NCBI RefSeq assembly: GCF_000753715.1
Contig: NZ_JPER01000001.1
Coordinates: 310,001 to 374,000, forward strand
Source: Pseudidiomarina salinarum
Lineage (GTDB): Bacteria; Pseudomonadota; Gammaproteobacteria; Enterobacterales; Alteromonadaceae
DNA length: 64,000 nt
Reading direction: 5' to 3'
The position numbers were made by a program, and so were the translations under genes. The stretch's first letter is position 1. Each line of letters opens with the position of its first letter. The notes beneath the pieces are model-generated. The model worked only from the letters and a program-made list of their open reading frames with translations. It did no database searches and had not been told where the DNA came from. This document shows positions 28,251 through 37,629 of the stretch, piece after piece.

Positions 28251-28289
28251 GTTAGTATAAAAATACTAACGCAAATGCGAACGATTTGC
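28251..28289 (-). promoter_or_regulatory. Fur-like box and palindrome upstream of bfd
   Basis: 28271-28289 is a 19-base interrupted palindrome (GCAAAT, seven-base centre, ATTTGC) matching the Fur consensus at 11 of 19 positions. Next to it 28251-28270 is a perfect 8-bp inverted repeat GTTAGTAT..ATACTAAC. A plausible promoter (TTCGCA, 16 bases, TATACT on the minus strand) lies inside, so Fur would cover its -35. Confidence 0.55.
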
Positions 28290-28306
28290 AATAGCATGCA
28301 GCCGGT

Positions 28307-28738
28307 TTAAATTGATATGATAATCAGGATGATATGCAGCGCCACGGCAGTGAAGGTTAACCGGCTACGCAGTTCGAGATACCACAGCAGGTGGCCCAGG
28401 TGACGTTTCTCATAATTCAGCCAGAACAAATGCATGAGCGCGAGAATGCTCAGGATCACCAGTTCAGACAGCCAGTAGCTAAGCACTAACGCGGTAAAGC
28501 CAATTAATGCCGGCACCACGCCCCAGCCGAGCCGGCGGGATTCGGCTTCGCCGGTGCGCATGGCCATGCCCCAGTGTACACCGCCCAAAAAGCCGAGAAT
28601 GATGGCGCTGTACTGAATAAACAGGGTGATAGCCTGCTCGCCGTAAATATCCAGCAAGCCGCCCATGGCCAGTGCCAGAAAAGGTAACAGGCCAAGGTAG
28701 CCAAGGCGTTGAGCGCTATGCTGTGAATTCAGGTTCAT
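28307..28738 (-). CDS. DUF3429 membrane protein
   Basis: A 143-residue protein with four or five membrane helices, including ILGFLGGVHWGMAMRTGE, a motif of DUF3429. Function unknown. I chose ATG 28738, which overlaps the upstream exchanger gene stop as ATGA; a longer frame exists upstream but lies inside that gene. Translationally coupled to the exchanger. Confidence 0.8.
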   Translation of the reverse strand: MNLNSQHSAQRLGYLGLLPFLALAMGGLLDIYGEQAITLFIQYSAIILGFLGGVHWGMAMRTGEAESRRLGWGVVPALIGFTALVLSYWLSELVILSILALMHLFWLNYEKRHLGHLLWYLELRSRLTFTAVALHIILIIISI

Positions 28739-29706
28739 TGCAGAAATCCGGTCCGTAACAGATAAATCGTGTAGCCAATATAGCACAATATAAAGATGGC
28801 ACCGTGGACCCGGTTGATGCGGTTCGGCCGGCCGCGGCGGAAGCCGAATATGGCCAGCAGTACGGTTAATATGGCGATCGCGATCCAGTCGCGGTAAAGC
28901 ACCAGCGGCTCCAGCGGGATGGGGTTGATGACGCCGGCCAGGCCGACTACCGCCAGGGTATTGAACATATTGGAGCCGATGACGTTACCTATGGCCAGGT
29001 CATGTTCGTTTTTACGCACTGCAGCGATAGCCGAAGCCAGTTCCGGTAACGAGGTCCCTACTGCCACCACGGTAAGGCCGATAACCAAATCACTGACGCC
29101 AAGCGCGGTCGCGATATCAACCGCGCCCCACACCAGCATGCGTGAACTGATCACCAGCAATATCAGGCCGATGAGCAGCCAGATAATGGCGCGTTTGAGC
29201 GGCATGGCATGAGCTTTGAGCTCAACGTCTACTTCCACCGTCATCACATCGGTCTGGCCACGCATGCCCTGATAAATGCTCCAGCCGAAGTACGTAGCAA
29301 AGACAGCCAGCAGGAACCAGGCCTCGAGCGTCGTGATTTGAAAATCCAGCAGCGGGAACATGGCAACAAAAGTAACCATGAGCAGTAACGGCATTTCACG
29401 TTTGAGCACCTGGCTGCTGACGGCAATAGGTGCCAGCACGGCGGTTAAGCCCAGCACCAACGCGATATTGGTAATATTGGAACCATAGGCGTTACCTAGG
29501 GCCAGCGCCGGATTGCCCTGCACCGAGGCCAATACCGATACTACCAACTCAGGCGCTGAGGTACCGAAGCCGATAATCAGCATGCCGATAAGCAGGGGCG
29601 GCATGCCCAGATGCCCCGCGGTAGCAGCGGCGCCGTCGATAAAACGGTCGGCGCTCCAGACTAACAGGATAAGACCAAACACGATTGCCACTACTGGAAG
29701 CAACAT
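28735..29706 (-). CDS. Calcium/sodium antiporter (CaCA family, YrbG-like)
   Basis: A 323-residue membrane protein with the two inverted alpha repeats of cation/calcium exchangers: GFGTSAPELVVSVLASVQGN with GNAYGSNITNIALVLG, and AVGTSLPELASAIAAVRKN with GNVIGSNMFNTLAVVG. About ten helices. Probably extrudes calcium against sodium or protons. Followed by the coupled DUF3429 gene. Confidence 0.9.
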   Translation of the reverse strand: MLLPVVAIVFGLILLVWSADRFIDGAAATAGHLGMPPLLIGMLIIGFGTSAPELVVSVLASVQGNPALALGNAYGSNITNIALVLGLTAVLAPIAVSSQVLKREMPLLLMVTFVAMFPLLDFQITTLEAWFLLAVFATYFGWSIYQGMRGQTDVMTVEVDVELKAHAMPLKRAIIWLLIGLILLVISSRMLVWGAVDIATALGVSDLVIGLTVVAVGTSLPELASAIAAVRKNEHDLAIGNVIGSNMFNTLAVVGLAGVINPIPLEPLVLYRDWIAIAILTVLLAIFGFRRGRPNRINRVHGAIFILCYIGYTIYLLRTGFLQ

Positions 29707-29744
29707 AAAAGCCCTTGATACGGTTGTGAAAAACTGTGGCTGCT

Positions 29745-29774
29745 ATTTTAGCGCTAAATGCTTTCACTTGTGAA
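29745..29774 (-). promoter_or_regulatory. Promoter of the CaCA antiporter gene
   Basis: On the minus strand TTCACA (29769-29774), 18-base spacer, TAAAAT (29745-29750). The palindrome TTTAGCGCTAAA (29747-29758) overlaps the -10 and may be an operator. A weak plus-strand promoter for zntB (TTGTGA, 18, TAGACT at 29768-29797) shares the region. Confidence 0.5.
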
Positions 29775-29826
29775 CCGCGGCTTTTCGGGGCTAGACTAGA
29801 GACAAACCGGAAACAGGATAATTAGT

Positions 29827-30789
29827 ATGACAGCCAGTCAGTTAAGCGACGATTTTATTATCGACAAATGGAACTTCAGCGCGCATCCGGCCCGTAAGAT
29901 TACCGAAGGCGAGCATGAAGCACAGCAAAGCTGGTTTCATTTCCAGCGGGATTTGCCCGGTATTGACGACTGGTTGCGGCAGTCGCACATTCCCGAACCC
30001 TTAATTGACGCTGTGCTGGCAGAAGACACCCGGCCGCGGTTTGAGCGGATGGAAGATGGTTTTCTGCTGATCCTGCGGGGAGTTAACCTGGGGGAGGGCG
30101 CCCGGCCTGAAGATATGATCAGCATCCGGATCCTCTATTACAAAGGAAATCTGTACAGTTTCCGGCGGCGTCCTATCCGTTCGATCCAGATCATCCGCGA
30201 GAAGCTGAAGCAGGGTACCGGACCCGAAAGCCTGCACGATTTTCTGGTGATGCTGATTGAGGAAATGAACAATCGCCTGGAAGAACTGATGGCAACCATT
30301 GAAGATCAGATGGAAGCACTGGAAGACGATGAAAAAGGTGTTACTGCTGATCGTCAGCGGGAACTGACGGTACTGCACCGGCGTCTGTTGCGCCTGACCC
30401 GCTTCGTGCGGCCTCAGCTTACCGCGCTGGAGCGGTTGTCGGCGGAAAGCCACCGCTGGCTGGATCCGGAGTTGGTGCAATGGCTGACCAACGAGCGGGA
30501 CACGGCGCATCGTGTACTTGAGTCGCTGGAGATGCTGCTGGAGCAGGTCTGGATGCTGCGCGAACATCTGCAGCAGGAAGTGGCTGAGAAAATGAACCGC
30601 AATACTTACTGGTTATCTATGGTGGCGGGGATTTTTCTGCCGATCACCTTTTTATCCGGTGTATTCGGGATCAATATCGGGGGCATGCCGGGGGTTGATA
30701 ATGACAATGCCTTCTGGATTTTTTCCGGGGTAATGGTGGTGATTGCGTTTTGCGAGTTTCTGCTGTTACGCCGACTGCGCTTCTGGTAA
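29827..30789 (+). CDS. zntB: CorA-family zinc transporter ZntB
   Basis: A 320-residue CorA-fold protein: a long cytoplasmic N-terminal domain with coiled helices (about 150-250) and two C-terminal membrane helices. The loop between them reads GVFGINIGGMPG, the ZntB form, rather than the GMN motif of magnesium-selective CorA, so zinc or another cation is more likely the substrate. The 3' end overlaps the convergent fbpC by 24 bases. Confidence 0.88.
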   Translation: MTASQLSDDFIIDKWNFSAHPARKITEGEHEAQQSWFHFQRDLPGIDDWLRQSHIPEPLIDAVLAEDTRPRFERMEDGFLLILRGVNLGEGARPEDMISIRILYYKGNLYSFRRRPIRSIQIIREKLKQGTGPESLHDFLVMLIEEMNNRLEELMATIEDQMEALEDDEKGVTADRQRELTVLHRRLLRLTRFVRPQLTALERLSAESHRWLDPELVQWLTNERDTAHRVLESLEMLLEQVWMLREHLQQEVAEKMNRNTYWLSMVAGIFLPITFLSGVFGINIGGMPGVDNDNAFWIFSGVMVVIAFCEFLLLRRLRFW

Positions 30790-31884
30790 CAGCATCGGCT
30801 TGTCAGTCGGAGGCTGTTGTTCCAGCCCCGGCAGCTCGCAGTGATCTGAGGCAAATACCACCAGGTGGTCGAACTCAGGACGCAGGCCGATGGTGGCGCC
30901 TACTTCCAGCTGTTCATGGGAGGGGCTTAAGGTTAATACCTCAATACCGCTGGGTAGTTCGACGGTATAGAGGTTAAAGGCGCCACGGAAACCGCGTGAC
31001 TTGATCCGGCCTTTTAAGGTCGCCTGCGCGTCGGGGACGATGTCGTCCGGGCGGACCAGAAAACTCACCGGTGTGCCTGGCGCGATATGTTCCAGGCTCT
31101 GGTGTTGAAGCATTCCCAACGGTGATGCCAGCGATCCTTTCGCGTTAATTGTGCCCTGCAACAACACGCCATGGCCGATAAAATCAGCGACCAGTTGATG
31201 GCGCGGCGTGTGATAGAGCTGGTAAGGCGTTTCCCACTGCAATAACTCACCCTGATACATCACCCCGGCTTTATCGGCCATGGCAAAGGCTTCCTGCTGG
31301 TCATGCGTAACCAGCAGGGCGGTAATTTGCTCCTGTTTGAGCAATTGGCGGACTTCGATGGCCAGTTTTTCGCGCAGTTCGGCATCCAGGCTGGAGAAAG
31401 GCTCATCCAGCAATAGCAGGCGTGGTTTGGGGGCCAGTGCGCGGGCCAGTGCAACCCGTTGTTGCTGACCGCCAGATAGTTCATGGGGATAGCGCTTCTG
31501 GTAGCCAGGCAGGCCAATTCGCTCGAGTAGCTCAGCTACGCGCTGCTGTTTTTCGCTGGCGCGGGTTTTGCGCATCCCGAAACTGATATTTTCAGCTACC
31601 GTAAGATGCGGGAACAGGGCGATATCCTGAAAGACCATACCCACGCCGCGTTGTTCGGCGGGGATTTGTTTACCGGCGGCTGACATTTCAATGTTATCAA
31701 TGCTGATGCGACCGTCCTGGATGGCCTGAAAGCCGGCGATGCTGCGCAACAAGGTGGTTTTACCGCAACCGCTGGGGCCCAGCAGACAGCCGATTTCACC
31801 CGCAGCGAGGCGCAGGCTGACGCTCTGCACTATAGGCTGTACGCCAAAGCTGACCTGGATGTTCTCAAGCTGTAACAGGGACAA
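30766..31884 (-). CDS. fbpC: Ferric iron ABC transporter ATP-binding protein FbpC
   Basis: A 372-residue ABC ATPase powering iron(III) import through FbpB. Walker A GPSGCGKTT (residues 36-44), signature LSGGQQQRVALARAL, Walker B LLLLDEPFSSLD, H-loop LLVTHDQQEAF, then a C-terminal regulatory TOBE-type domain from about residue 240. Overlaps fbpB by 20 bases. Family members for other anions and sugars are similar, but the operon with an FbpA-like protein and a Fur box supports iron. Confidence 0.92.
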   Translation of the reverse strand: MSLLQLENIQVSFGVQPIVQSVSLRLAAGEIGCLLGPSGCGKTTLLRSIAGFQAIQDGRISIDNIEMSAAGKQIPAEQRGVGMVFQDIALFPHLTVAENISFGMRKTRASEKQQRVAELLERIGLPGYQKRYPHELSGGQQQRVALARALAPKPRLLLLDEPFSSLDAELREKLAIEVRQLLKQEQITALLVTHDQQEAFAMADKAGVMYQGELLQWETPYQLYHTPRHQLVADFIGHGVLLQGTINAKGSLASPLGMLQHQSLEHIAPGTPVSFLVRPDDIVPDAQATLKGRIKSRGFRGAFNLYTVELPSGIEVLTLSPSHEQLEVGATIGLRPEFDHLVVFASDHCELPGLEQQPPTDKPMLLPEAQSA

Positions 31885-33532
31885 AGTCTTGCTCCTTCAG
31901 TGCCGATTTCTGGGATTTTAGCATGGCCCGGGACAATAAAATAACGGGAATTAAGCCAACCATGACCATCATCAAAGCGGGCGGGCCGGCATCGGCCAGG
32001 CGCTCGTCGCCGGCCATTTCATAGGCGCGTACCGCCAGCGTATTAAAGTCGAATGGGCGCAGTACCAGTGTGGCCGGCAGTTCTTTGAGTACGTCGACGC
32101 CAACCAGCAGCAGCGCGGTGATGACACTGGGCCGCAATAAAGGTAAATGGATCCGGGCGAGCACCTGTAGTGGCGAATAGCCGTGGATGCGGGCCGCTTC
32201 GTCCATGCTGGGCCGGATTTCGGTTAGCCCGGCGTTGATGGTTTGCAGCGAGACGCTTAAAAAACGCACCGTGTAGGCAAACAGCAGGGCAAAAAGGGTA
32301 CCGGATAGCAGCAGCCCGGGATTGTAATCAAACCAGGCTTTGCTGAGGTTGATAATCCAGCTGTCGAGCTGGCTTAGCGGCAGCATCAGGCCAACGGCGA
32401 TAACCAGGCCGGGAATGGCATAACCAAGCCCGGCAAAGCCGACGCTGAGCCTGACCAGTGGTGTCGGGATTTGCCGCCGGCCGTAGGCCAGCCAGAGTGC
32501 CAGAATGACAACAATCAGTGCCGCGGTAAGCGCCAGGCCAAAGCTATTGAAGGCGAGCTGCCAGAACTCCGGCTGGGTCCACACCTGCCAGCGATCCAGT
32601 GACCAGCTGGCCAGTTGCAGGGCGGGCAGAATAAAGCCGGCGACCAGCGGCAGCCAGCAGATGGCACTGGCGGCCCAGGCGCGCCAACCACGCAATGCAA
32701 AAGGCAGGGCCGAGCGGCTGCGGGGCTGATCATAGCGCGCCTGACTGCGTGACCAGCGTTCTATCAGAATTAAGGCAATCACCGCCACCAGCAGCATGCC
32801 AGCCAGTTGCAGCGCGCCGGCGAGGTCGCCTAGGCCATACCAGGTGCGGAAAATGCCGGTGGTGAAGGTGGTCACGCCGAAGTATTGTACGGTGCCGTAA
32901 TCGGCCAGGGTTTCCATCAGCGCCAGCGTGGTGCCGGTAACAATGGCCGGGCGCGCCAGTGGCAGTGCCAGGCGCAGAAAACAGGCCCAGGGGCTCAGGC
33001 CAAGGCTGCGGCCGGCTTCAATGGTGGTGGCTGACTGCTGCAGGAAGGTCGCGCGGGTGATCAGATAGACATAAGGAAACAGCACCAGACTGAGTACCAG
33101 AATGGCGCCACCCAGGCTGCGAATTTCCGGGAACCAGTAGTCGCCGTAGCCCCAGCCGGTCATCTCACGCAGGGCGCGTTGTACGGGGCCACTGAAATCC
33201 AGCATGCCGGTATAGGTATAGGCAGTAATATAGGCGGGCATGGCCAGCGGCAATAACAGTGCCCAGCTCAGAATACGCTGGCCGGGAAAACGGCAACAGG
33301 TGGTCAGCCAGGCGGTGCTGACACCGATGAGAATGACGCCGAAAGCGACCCCGAACATCAGCCACAGCGAATGGCGGATATATTCAGGAACAACGGTTTG
33401 CCAGAGATGGCTGAGGGTGCTGGTATCGCCGGTGCCGAGTAGTTGCAGGCCAACCCAGCAAATAACGAATAACGGCAGCCCCAGCAGGGCTGCCGTCAGT
33501 ACTAAGGAACCTTGTCGCCAAGGGGATTGCAT
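31865..33532 (-). CDS. fbpB: Ferric iron ABC transporter permease FbpB
   Basis: A 555-residue permease with about 12 membrane helices in two fused binding-protein-dependent transport units; the coupling loops are visible as EAGRSLGLSPWACFLRLALP (about 190) and DEAARIHGYSPLQVLARIHL (about 480). A single fused protein forms both halves of the pore. Shares one base with the fbpA stop, giving TAATG. Confidence 0.93.
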   Translation of the reverse strand: MQSPWRQGSLVLTAALLGLPLFVICWVGLQLLGTGDTSTLSHLWQTVVPEYIRHSLWLMFGVAFGVILIGVSTAWLTTCCRFPGQRILSWALLLPLAMPAYITAYTYTGMLDFSGPVQRALREMTGWGYGDYWFPEIRSLGGAILVLSLVLFPYVYLITRATFLQQSATTIEAGRSLGLSPWACFLRLALPLARPAIVTGTTLALMETLADYGTVQYFGVTTFTTGIFRTWYGLGDLAGALQLAGMLLVAVIALILIERWSRSQARYDQPRSRSALPFALRGWRAWAASAICWLPLVAGFILPALQLASWSLDRWQVWTQPEFWQLAFNSFGLALTAALIVVILALWLAYGRRQIPTPLVRLSVGFAGLGYAIPGLVIAVGLMLPLSQLDSWIINLSKAWFDYNPGLLLSGTLFALLFAYTVRFLSVSLQTINAGLTEIRPSMDEAARIHGYSPLQVLARIHLPLLRPSVITALLLVGVDVLKELPATLVLRPFDFNTLAVRAYEMAGDERLADAGPPALMMVMVGLIPVILLSRAMLKSQKSALKEQDFVPVTA

Positions 33533-34545
33533 TAACGCCAGCCGGCCCGGTTCATCAGTTTAACGGCTTCTGTGTTGTTTTCGCCAAGGTGTTTCATGGG
33601 CAGTTTGTCCATTTTGAATTCACCCCAGTTCTGCAGGCGCTCGCTCCACTGGACGCCAGGAACGGCCGGATATTCGTTGTTAGTTTTGGCGTACCATTGC
33701 TGGGCTTCTTCCGACAGCAGGAACTCAACCAGTTGCCGGGCCGGTTCCACATTTTTGGCATATTTGGTGAGGCCAATACCTGACACGTTGACGTGGGTGC
33801 CAAAGCTATCCTGATTTGGCCAGAAGATGGCAACCTGTTCTGCCGCGGTGCGCTCCTGCACGTTGTCGCTGCCTTCCATAAGGCCCAGGTAGTAAGTATT
33901 CGCTACCGCCAGATCACAGACGCCGGCTGCGACAGCCTTGATTTGATCACGGTCACCGCCGACCGGGGAGCGGGCAAAGTTTTCAACCAGGCCATTGGCC
34001 CAGGTTTCAGTTTTTTCGACGCCCCAGTGTTCGATCAGGGCCGCAACCAGCGACTGGTTATAGATATTATCTGACGAGCGGATACAGACTTCGTTGTCCC
34101 AGCGCGGATCAGCTAAATCGCCGTAGCCGCTTAGTTGGCTTGGGTCGACCCGATCCGGTGCATAAAAAATGGGGCGTGCCCGCAGGCTCAAGGCAACCCA
34201 CTCACCGTCAGCGCCTTGCCATTGCTCAGGGACTGCTGCCAGGGCATCAGCCGAACCTAACGGCTGGAAGGCACCGGCTTCAGAGGCGCGGTACAGGTTA
34301 CCGGCATCAACGGTTAAGAATAAATCAGCCGGGGTATTTTCACCTTCGCTGGTCAGTCGGGCCAGCAGGGCATCACCACTGCCGGTCAGCAGGCGCACCT
34401 GAATACCGGTGTCGGCAGTAAACTGATCCAGCAGCGGCTTAATCAGCGCTTCTTTGCGCGCAGAATAGACATTCACCTGAGCGGCGCTTACCGCTGTAGT
34501 GAACGAAGCCAGAATAAGAGTACTTAATACAAGTAATTTACGCAT
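33532..34545 (-). CDS. fbpA: Periplasmic ferric iron-binding protein FbpA
   Basis: A 337-residue substrate-binding protein with a signal peptide ending TAVSA and mature start AQVNVYSARKEALIKPLLDQ, typical of the iron(III) FbpA/FutA group. The twin tyrosine iron ligands are in VANTYYLGLM. First gene of the operon and preceded by a strong Fur box; AGAGG precedes ATG. Confidence 0.94.
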   Translation of the reverse strand: MRKLLVLSTLILASFTTAVSAAQVNVYSARKEALIKPLLDQFTADTGIQVRLLTGSGDALLARLTSEGENTPADLFLTVDAGNLYRASEAGAFQPLGSADALAAVPEQWQGADGEWVALSLRARPIFYAPDRVDPSQLSGYGDLADPRWDNEVCIRSSDNIYNQSLVAALIEHWGVEKTETWANGLVENFARSPVGGDRDQIKAVAAGVCDLAVANTYYLGLMEGSDNVQERTAAEQVAIFWPNQDSFGTHVNVSGIGLTKYAKNVEPARQLVEFLLSEEAQQWYAKTNNEYPAVPGVQWSERLQNWGEFKMDKLPMKHLGENNTEAVKLMNRAGWR

Positions 34546-34593
34546 GATAAAACAACCTCTGGTTGGCGGATGTTTGGATGCACCTAGTTTGGC

Positions 34594-34612
34594 TCAAATG
34601 AGAATCGTTATC
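34594..34612 (-). promoter_or_regulatory. Fur box upstream of fbpABC
   Basis: TCAAATGAGAATCGTTATC matches the 19-base Fur consensus at 14 positions. It lies 49 bases upstream of fbpA and should repress the operon in iron-rich conditions. The divergent antiporter gene starts 99 bases away on the other side. Confidence 0.8.
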
Positions 34613-34710
34613 AATAGGACTACCACTATTTCCTTAGAAAAATTAGACCTTTTGGGTAATTCTGGTCTAGGTTTAAGGGCCTACAAAAATAACGGGAGTG
34701 TGCTAACTCT

Positions 34711-36549
34711 ATGTCTAATCTGTCGATAATGGCGCTCATCGGGGTAATGTCCATACTTTGTCAGTGGGCTGCCTGGCGGTTGCGGATCCCGGCGATTCTG
34801 CCGCTGATCCTGGTTGGTCTGGCACTGGGGCCCGGGCTTGGCGTATTGCAGCCTGACGCGGTATTTGGCGATATTCTGTTTCCGTTTATTTCGTTATCGG
34901 TGGCAATTATCCTGTTTGAAGGGTCGCTGACACTACGTTTCAGTGAAATTCGTGAACATGGCCGGATGGTGACCCACTTGCTCAGTATCGGCGTGTTGAT
35001 CACCTGGGTTGGATCGGCCGCCGCGGCGCTTTATTTCATCGGCTTTAGTATCCAGCTGGCCGCTTTATTTGGCGCCCTGATCGTGGTGACCGGCCCGACG
35101 GTGGTGAAACCTATGTTGCGCTCGGTGCGGCCGACCACGAAGCTGTCGAATATTTTGCGTTGGGAAGGGATTCTGATTGATCCCATTGGCGCGGTGCTGG
35201 CGGTACTGGTGTTTGAATTCATTCTGGCATCGACGCAGGCCGAAGGCTGGCTCACTTCGCTGCAGGCATTCGGTCTGACGGTGCTGATTGGTTTTATCTT
35301 AGGCTATATCGCCGCGGTATTGCTGGCGCGTGCCTTTAAAAAAGGCTGGTTTCCCCGTTATCTGCAGAGCGTTGCCACACTGACCATAGTGATTGGCATC
35401 TTTGCGTTGTCCAATGCCATCCAGCATGAGTCGGGGCTGCTGACGGTTACTGTGATGGGTATCGTGATGGGTAACATCAAAGGACTGGAACTGGATGAGA
35501 TCCTGGAATTTAAAGAAACCCTGAGCGTACTGCTGATATCCGCACTCTTTATTATTCTGGCATCGCGAATTGATGCCGAGCAGTTTTTCGCGCTGGGCTG
35601 GCCTACGGCATTCCTGCTGGCGACCGTCATTTTCGTGGTGCGACCGGTTAGTGTCTGGTTGTCTGCGATCGGCACCACACTGAATTTCAAAGAAAAATTA
35701 CTTGTCTCCTGGATTGCGCCGCGCGGTATCGTTGCGGCAGCTATTTCGGCTCTGTTTGCATTAAAACTGCAGCAGGCTGGTTGGGAAGAAGCCGGGATTC
35801 TGGTACCGCTGGTGTTTGCGGTGATACTGAGCACCGTGGTGGTGCAGAGCCTGACCGCCAAGCCGCTGGCACAGGCGCTGAAATTGCGTGAACCGCCGGC
35901 ACTGGGTTTTTTGATTTTCGGCGCCAACCCGGCCGCGCGGAACATCGCCAAAGCCTTGCAGGAGCAAGATATTAAGGTAATGGTGGCGGATACCAACTGG
36001 GAGCATATTGCGCAGGCGCGGATGGAAAACCTGCCGGCTTATTTTGGCAATCCAACATCCAAGCATGCGGAAGAGAATATGGATCTGACCGGCATCGGGC
36101 GGGCGTTGATTATTTCGCCTTATCGCCAGCTGAATCCGGTAGTGGCACTGCATTTTCTCGACCTGTTCGGCCGCAATAAAGTATTTGGCCTGGAAACCAC
36201 TGAACATGACGCGCCAAAACGCCATCAGTTGCCGGAGAACTACCGTAACCGCCTGAAACTGTTCGGCAAAGGAATTTCATTTTCGAAACTCGCCAGTCTG
36301 ACGTTTCAGGGGGCGCAGGTTAAAACCACGGCGCTGACCGAATCCTTTACCTATCAGGATTATCAGGAGCGCCATGAAAACCGCGCAACGCCCCTGTTTG
36401 CGATAGATAACCAGGATTTTTGCCGGGTGTTTACGGGGGATCAGAAATTTGAACCTCAGCCTGGCTGGCAACTGATTGCTCTGGTAACCGGGGAGGATAC
36501 AAATGTCTCAGAAGATACCGAGTCAGCAAAAAATAGCGAAGGAAATTAA
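34711..36549 (+). CDS. CPA1-type sodium(potassium):proton antiporter with TrkA-N domain
   Basis: A 612-residue protein. The first 390 residues form about 12 membrane helices with the antiporter elements LRIPAILPLILVGLALGPGL and GILIDPIGAVLAVLVFEF (the ion-binding aspartate is in IDPIG). A Rossmann-type TrkA-N domain follows (about 400-530), suggesting NAD(H) or nucleotide regulation. Divergent from fbpA. The ion exchanged cannot be decided from sequence alone. Confidence 0.88.
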   Translation: MSNLSIMALIGVMSILCQWAAWRLRIPAILPLILVGLALGPGLGVLQPDAVFGDILFPFISLSVAIILFEGSLTLRFSEIREHGRMVTHLLSIGVLITWVGSAAAALYFIGFSIQLAALFGALIVVTGPTVVKPMLRSVRPTTKLSNILRWEGILIDPIGAVLAVLVFEFILASTQAEGWLTSLQAFGLTVLIGFILGYIAAVLLARAFKKGWFPRYLQSVATLTIVIGIFALSNAIQHESGLLTVTVMGIVMGNIKGLELDEILEFKETLSVLLISALFIILASRIDAEQFFALGWPTAFLLATVIFVVRPVSVWLSAIGTTLNFKEKLLVSWIAPRGIVAAAISALFALKLQQAGWEEAGILVPLVFAVILSTVVVQSLTAKPLAQALKLREPPALGFLIFGANPAARNIAKALQEQDIKVMVADTNWEHIAQARMENLPAYFGNPTSKHAEENMDLTGIGRALIISPYRQLNPVVALHFLDLFGRNKVFGLETTEHDAPKRHQLPENYRNRLKLFGKGISFSKLASLTFQGAQVKTTALTESFTYQDYQERHENRATPLFAIDNQDFCRVFTGDQKFEPQPGWQLIALVTGEDTNVSEDTESAKNSEGN

Positions 36550-36762
36550 CCAGTTGCGATTATGTGTTAAAAATGTAATTGAACTATTAAATTTATTGTT
36601 ATAGATTGGTTGCCATGGAGTCTGAAGTTGAATCAGGGACTTGACCAGCTTCACTTGAACACGGATGTTCCTCTCCCTCTCTTTTACCGAACCGCTTACG
36701 AATCTTCGCCCTTGTGATATGCTTTACCTTCCATGAACTGAACTTTCGGATACTAACAGCCA

Positions 36763-37227
36763 ATGCAAATTCGTCTTGTACTGGTGCTGCTCAGTCTGCT
36801 GGGCCTGGCGGCTTGTCAGCCAGCTGCCGAATCTGAGTCAGAACAGCCGGCGCTGGAAGCCGTGCGGCAGGTTGATATCTCAACGCTGCCAAATGACCAG
36901 TGGGAATTATCCAGTGGCGTACTGCAACTGAGCTTTTGTCGCGACCGTATCAATGATGCCTTGCTCGCCGAGCGGGAAGAACTGCGCCGTTGGCGACTGG
37001 TTGGTGAAATCAGTGCCATGCCATCCAGACGCGTCGAGGGGCTGGAGATTCTGGCCGATTTCTACCAGGACTATGACGTGATGCTGTGGCAACAGTCCGG
37101 CAATGTCAGTTCACAGTTTTACCGGGTCGCCGTGCCTGCAGGTCAGAACGGCGGCAATGTATTTAACGCGCTGGCCCGGATCGGCCGCGATCGGCGCGTA
37201 TGTTACAGCGCACTGGAACAGAACTAA
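36763..37227 (+). CDS. Small uncharacterised lipoprotein
   Basis: A 154-residue protein with a lipoprotein signal peptide and lipobox GLAAC (Cys18), an acidic linker, and a mixed domain with two cysteines (SFCRDR and RRVCYS) that could form a disulfide. I do not recognise a family. Its stop shares a base with the bolA start (TAATG), so the two are probably co-translated. A tentative promoter (TTACGA, 16, TATGCT) lies near 36700-36722. Confidence 0.75.
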   Translation: MQIRLVLVLLSLLGLAACQPAAESESEQPALEAVRQVDISTLPNDQWELSSGVLQLSFCRDRINDALLAEREELRRWRLVGEISAMPSRRVEGLEILADFYQDYDVMLWQQSGNVSSQFYRVAVPAGQNGGNVFNALARIGRDRRVCYSALEQN

Positions 37228-37547
37228 TGACGACAAATCTGACAACCTCCATCCTGAACAAACTCCGTGAAGAGCTCAAACCAGAGCATCTTGAAGTAAT
37301 GAATGAGAGCCATATGCATGGCACCCAAAGCGACGATTCACACTTCAAAGTTGTGGCGGTAAGTGCCCAGTTTGAATCGCTACGCCTGCTGCAACGGCAT
37401 CGGCTGGTGAACAAAATTCTGGCCGATGAACTGGCTGGGCCGGTGCATGCGCTGTCGCTGCATCTGTATACTCCCTCCGAATGGGAGCAGTCCGCAGTGC
37501 CGGAATCGCCGGCCTGCCGTGGTGGCAGTAAGCAGGAATCAAGCTAA
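37227..37547 (+). CDS. bolA: BolA-family protein
   Basis: A 106-residue BolA protein, with the class II KH-like fold core SHFKVVAVSAQFESLRLLQR, the conserved histidine region and the ending HALSLHLYTPSEW. BolA proteins bind Fe-S clusters with monothiol glutaredoxins and affect morphology and iron homeostasis. The C-terminal 20 residues are Ser/Pro-rich and probably disordered. Start chosen at ATG 37227, coupled to the lipoprotein gene. Confidence 0.9.
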   Translation: MTTNLTTSILNKLREELKPEHLEVMNESHMHGTQSDDSHFKVVAVSAQFESLRLLQRHRLVNKILADELAGPVHALSLHLYTPSEWEQSAVPESPACRGGSKQESS

Positions 37548-37629
37548 ACTACTCTGATGTGTTTTCGTCGGGGCCTCAGTTACACTTAAGTTACTATTTC
37601 CCTCAGGGCTACAGACAGGATTCTTTATT

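Noticed and set aside
34644..34669. TAGACC..GGTCTA inverted repeat in the fbpA-antiporter gap
   Set aside because: Six-base arms only; mentioned as possible operator but not annotated separately.
35358..35996. 212-codon minus-strand frame
   Set aside because: Shadow of the CPA1 antiporter gene, without start signals.
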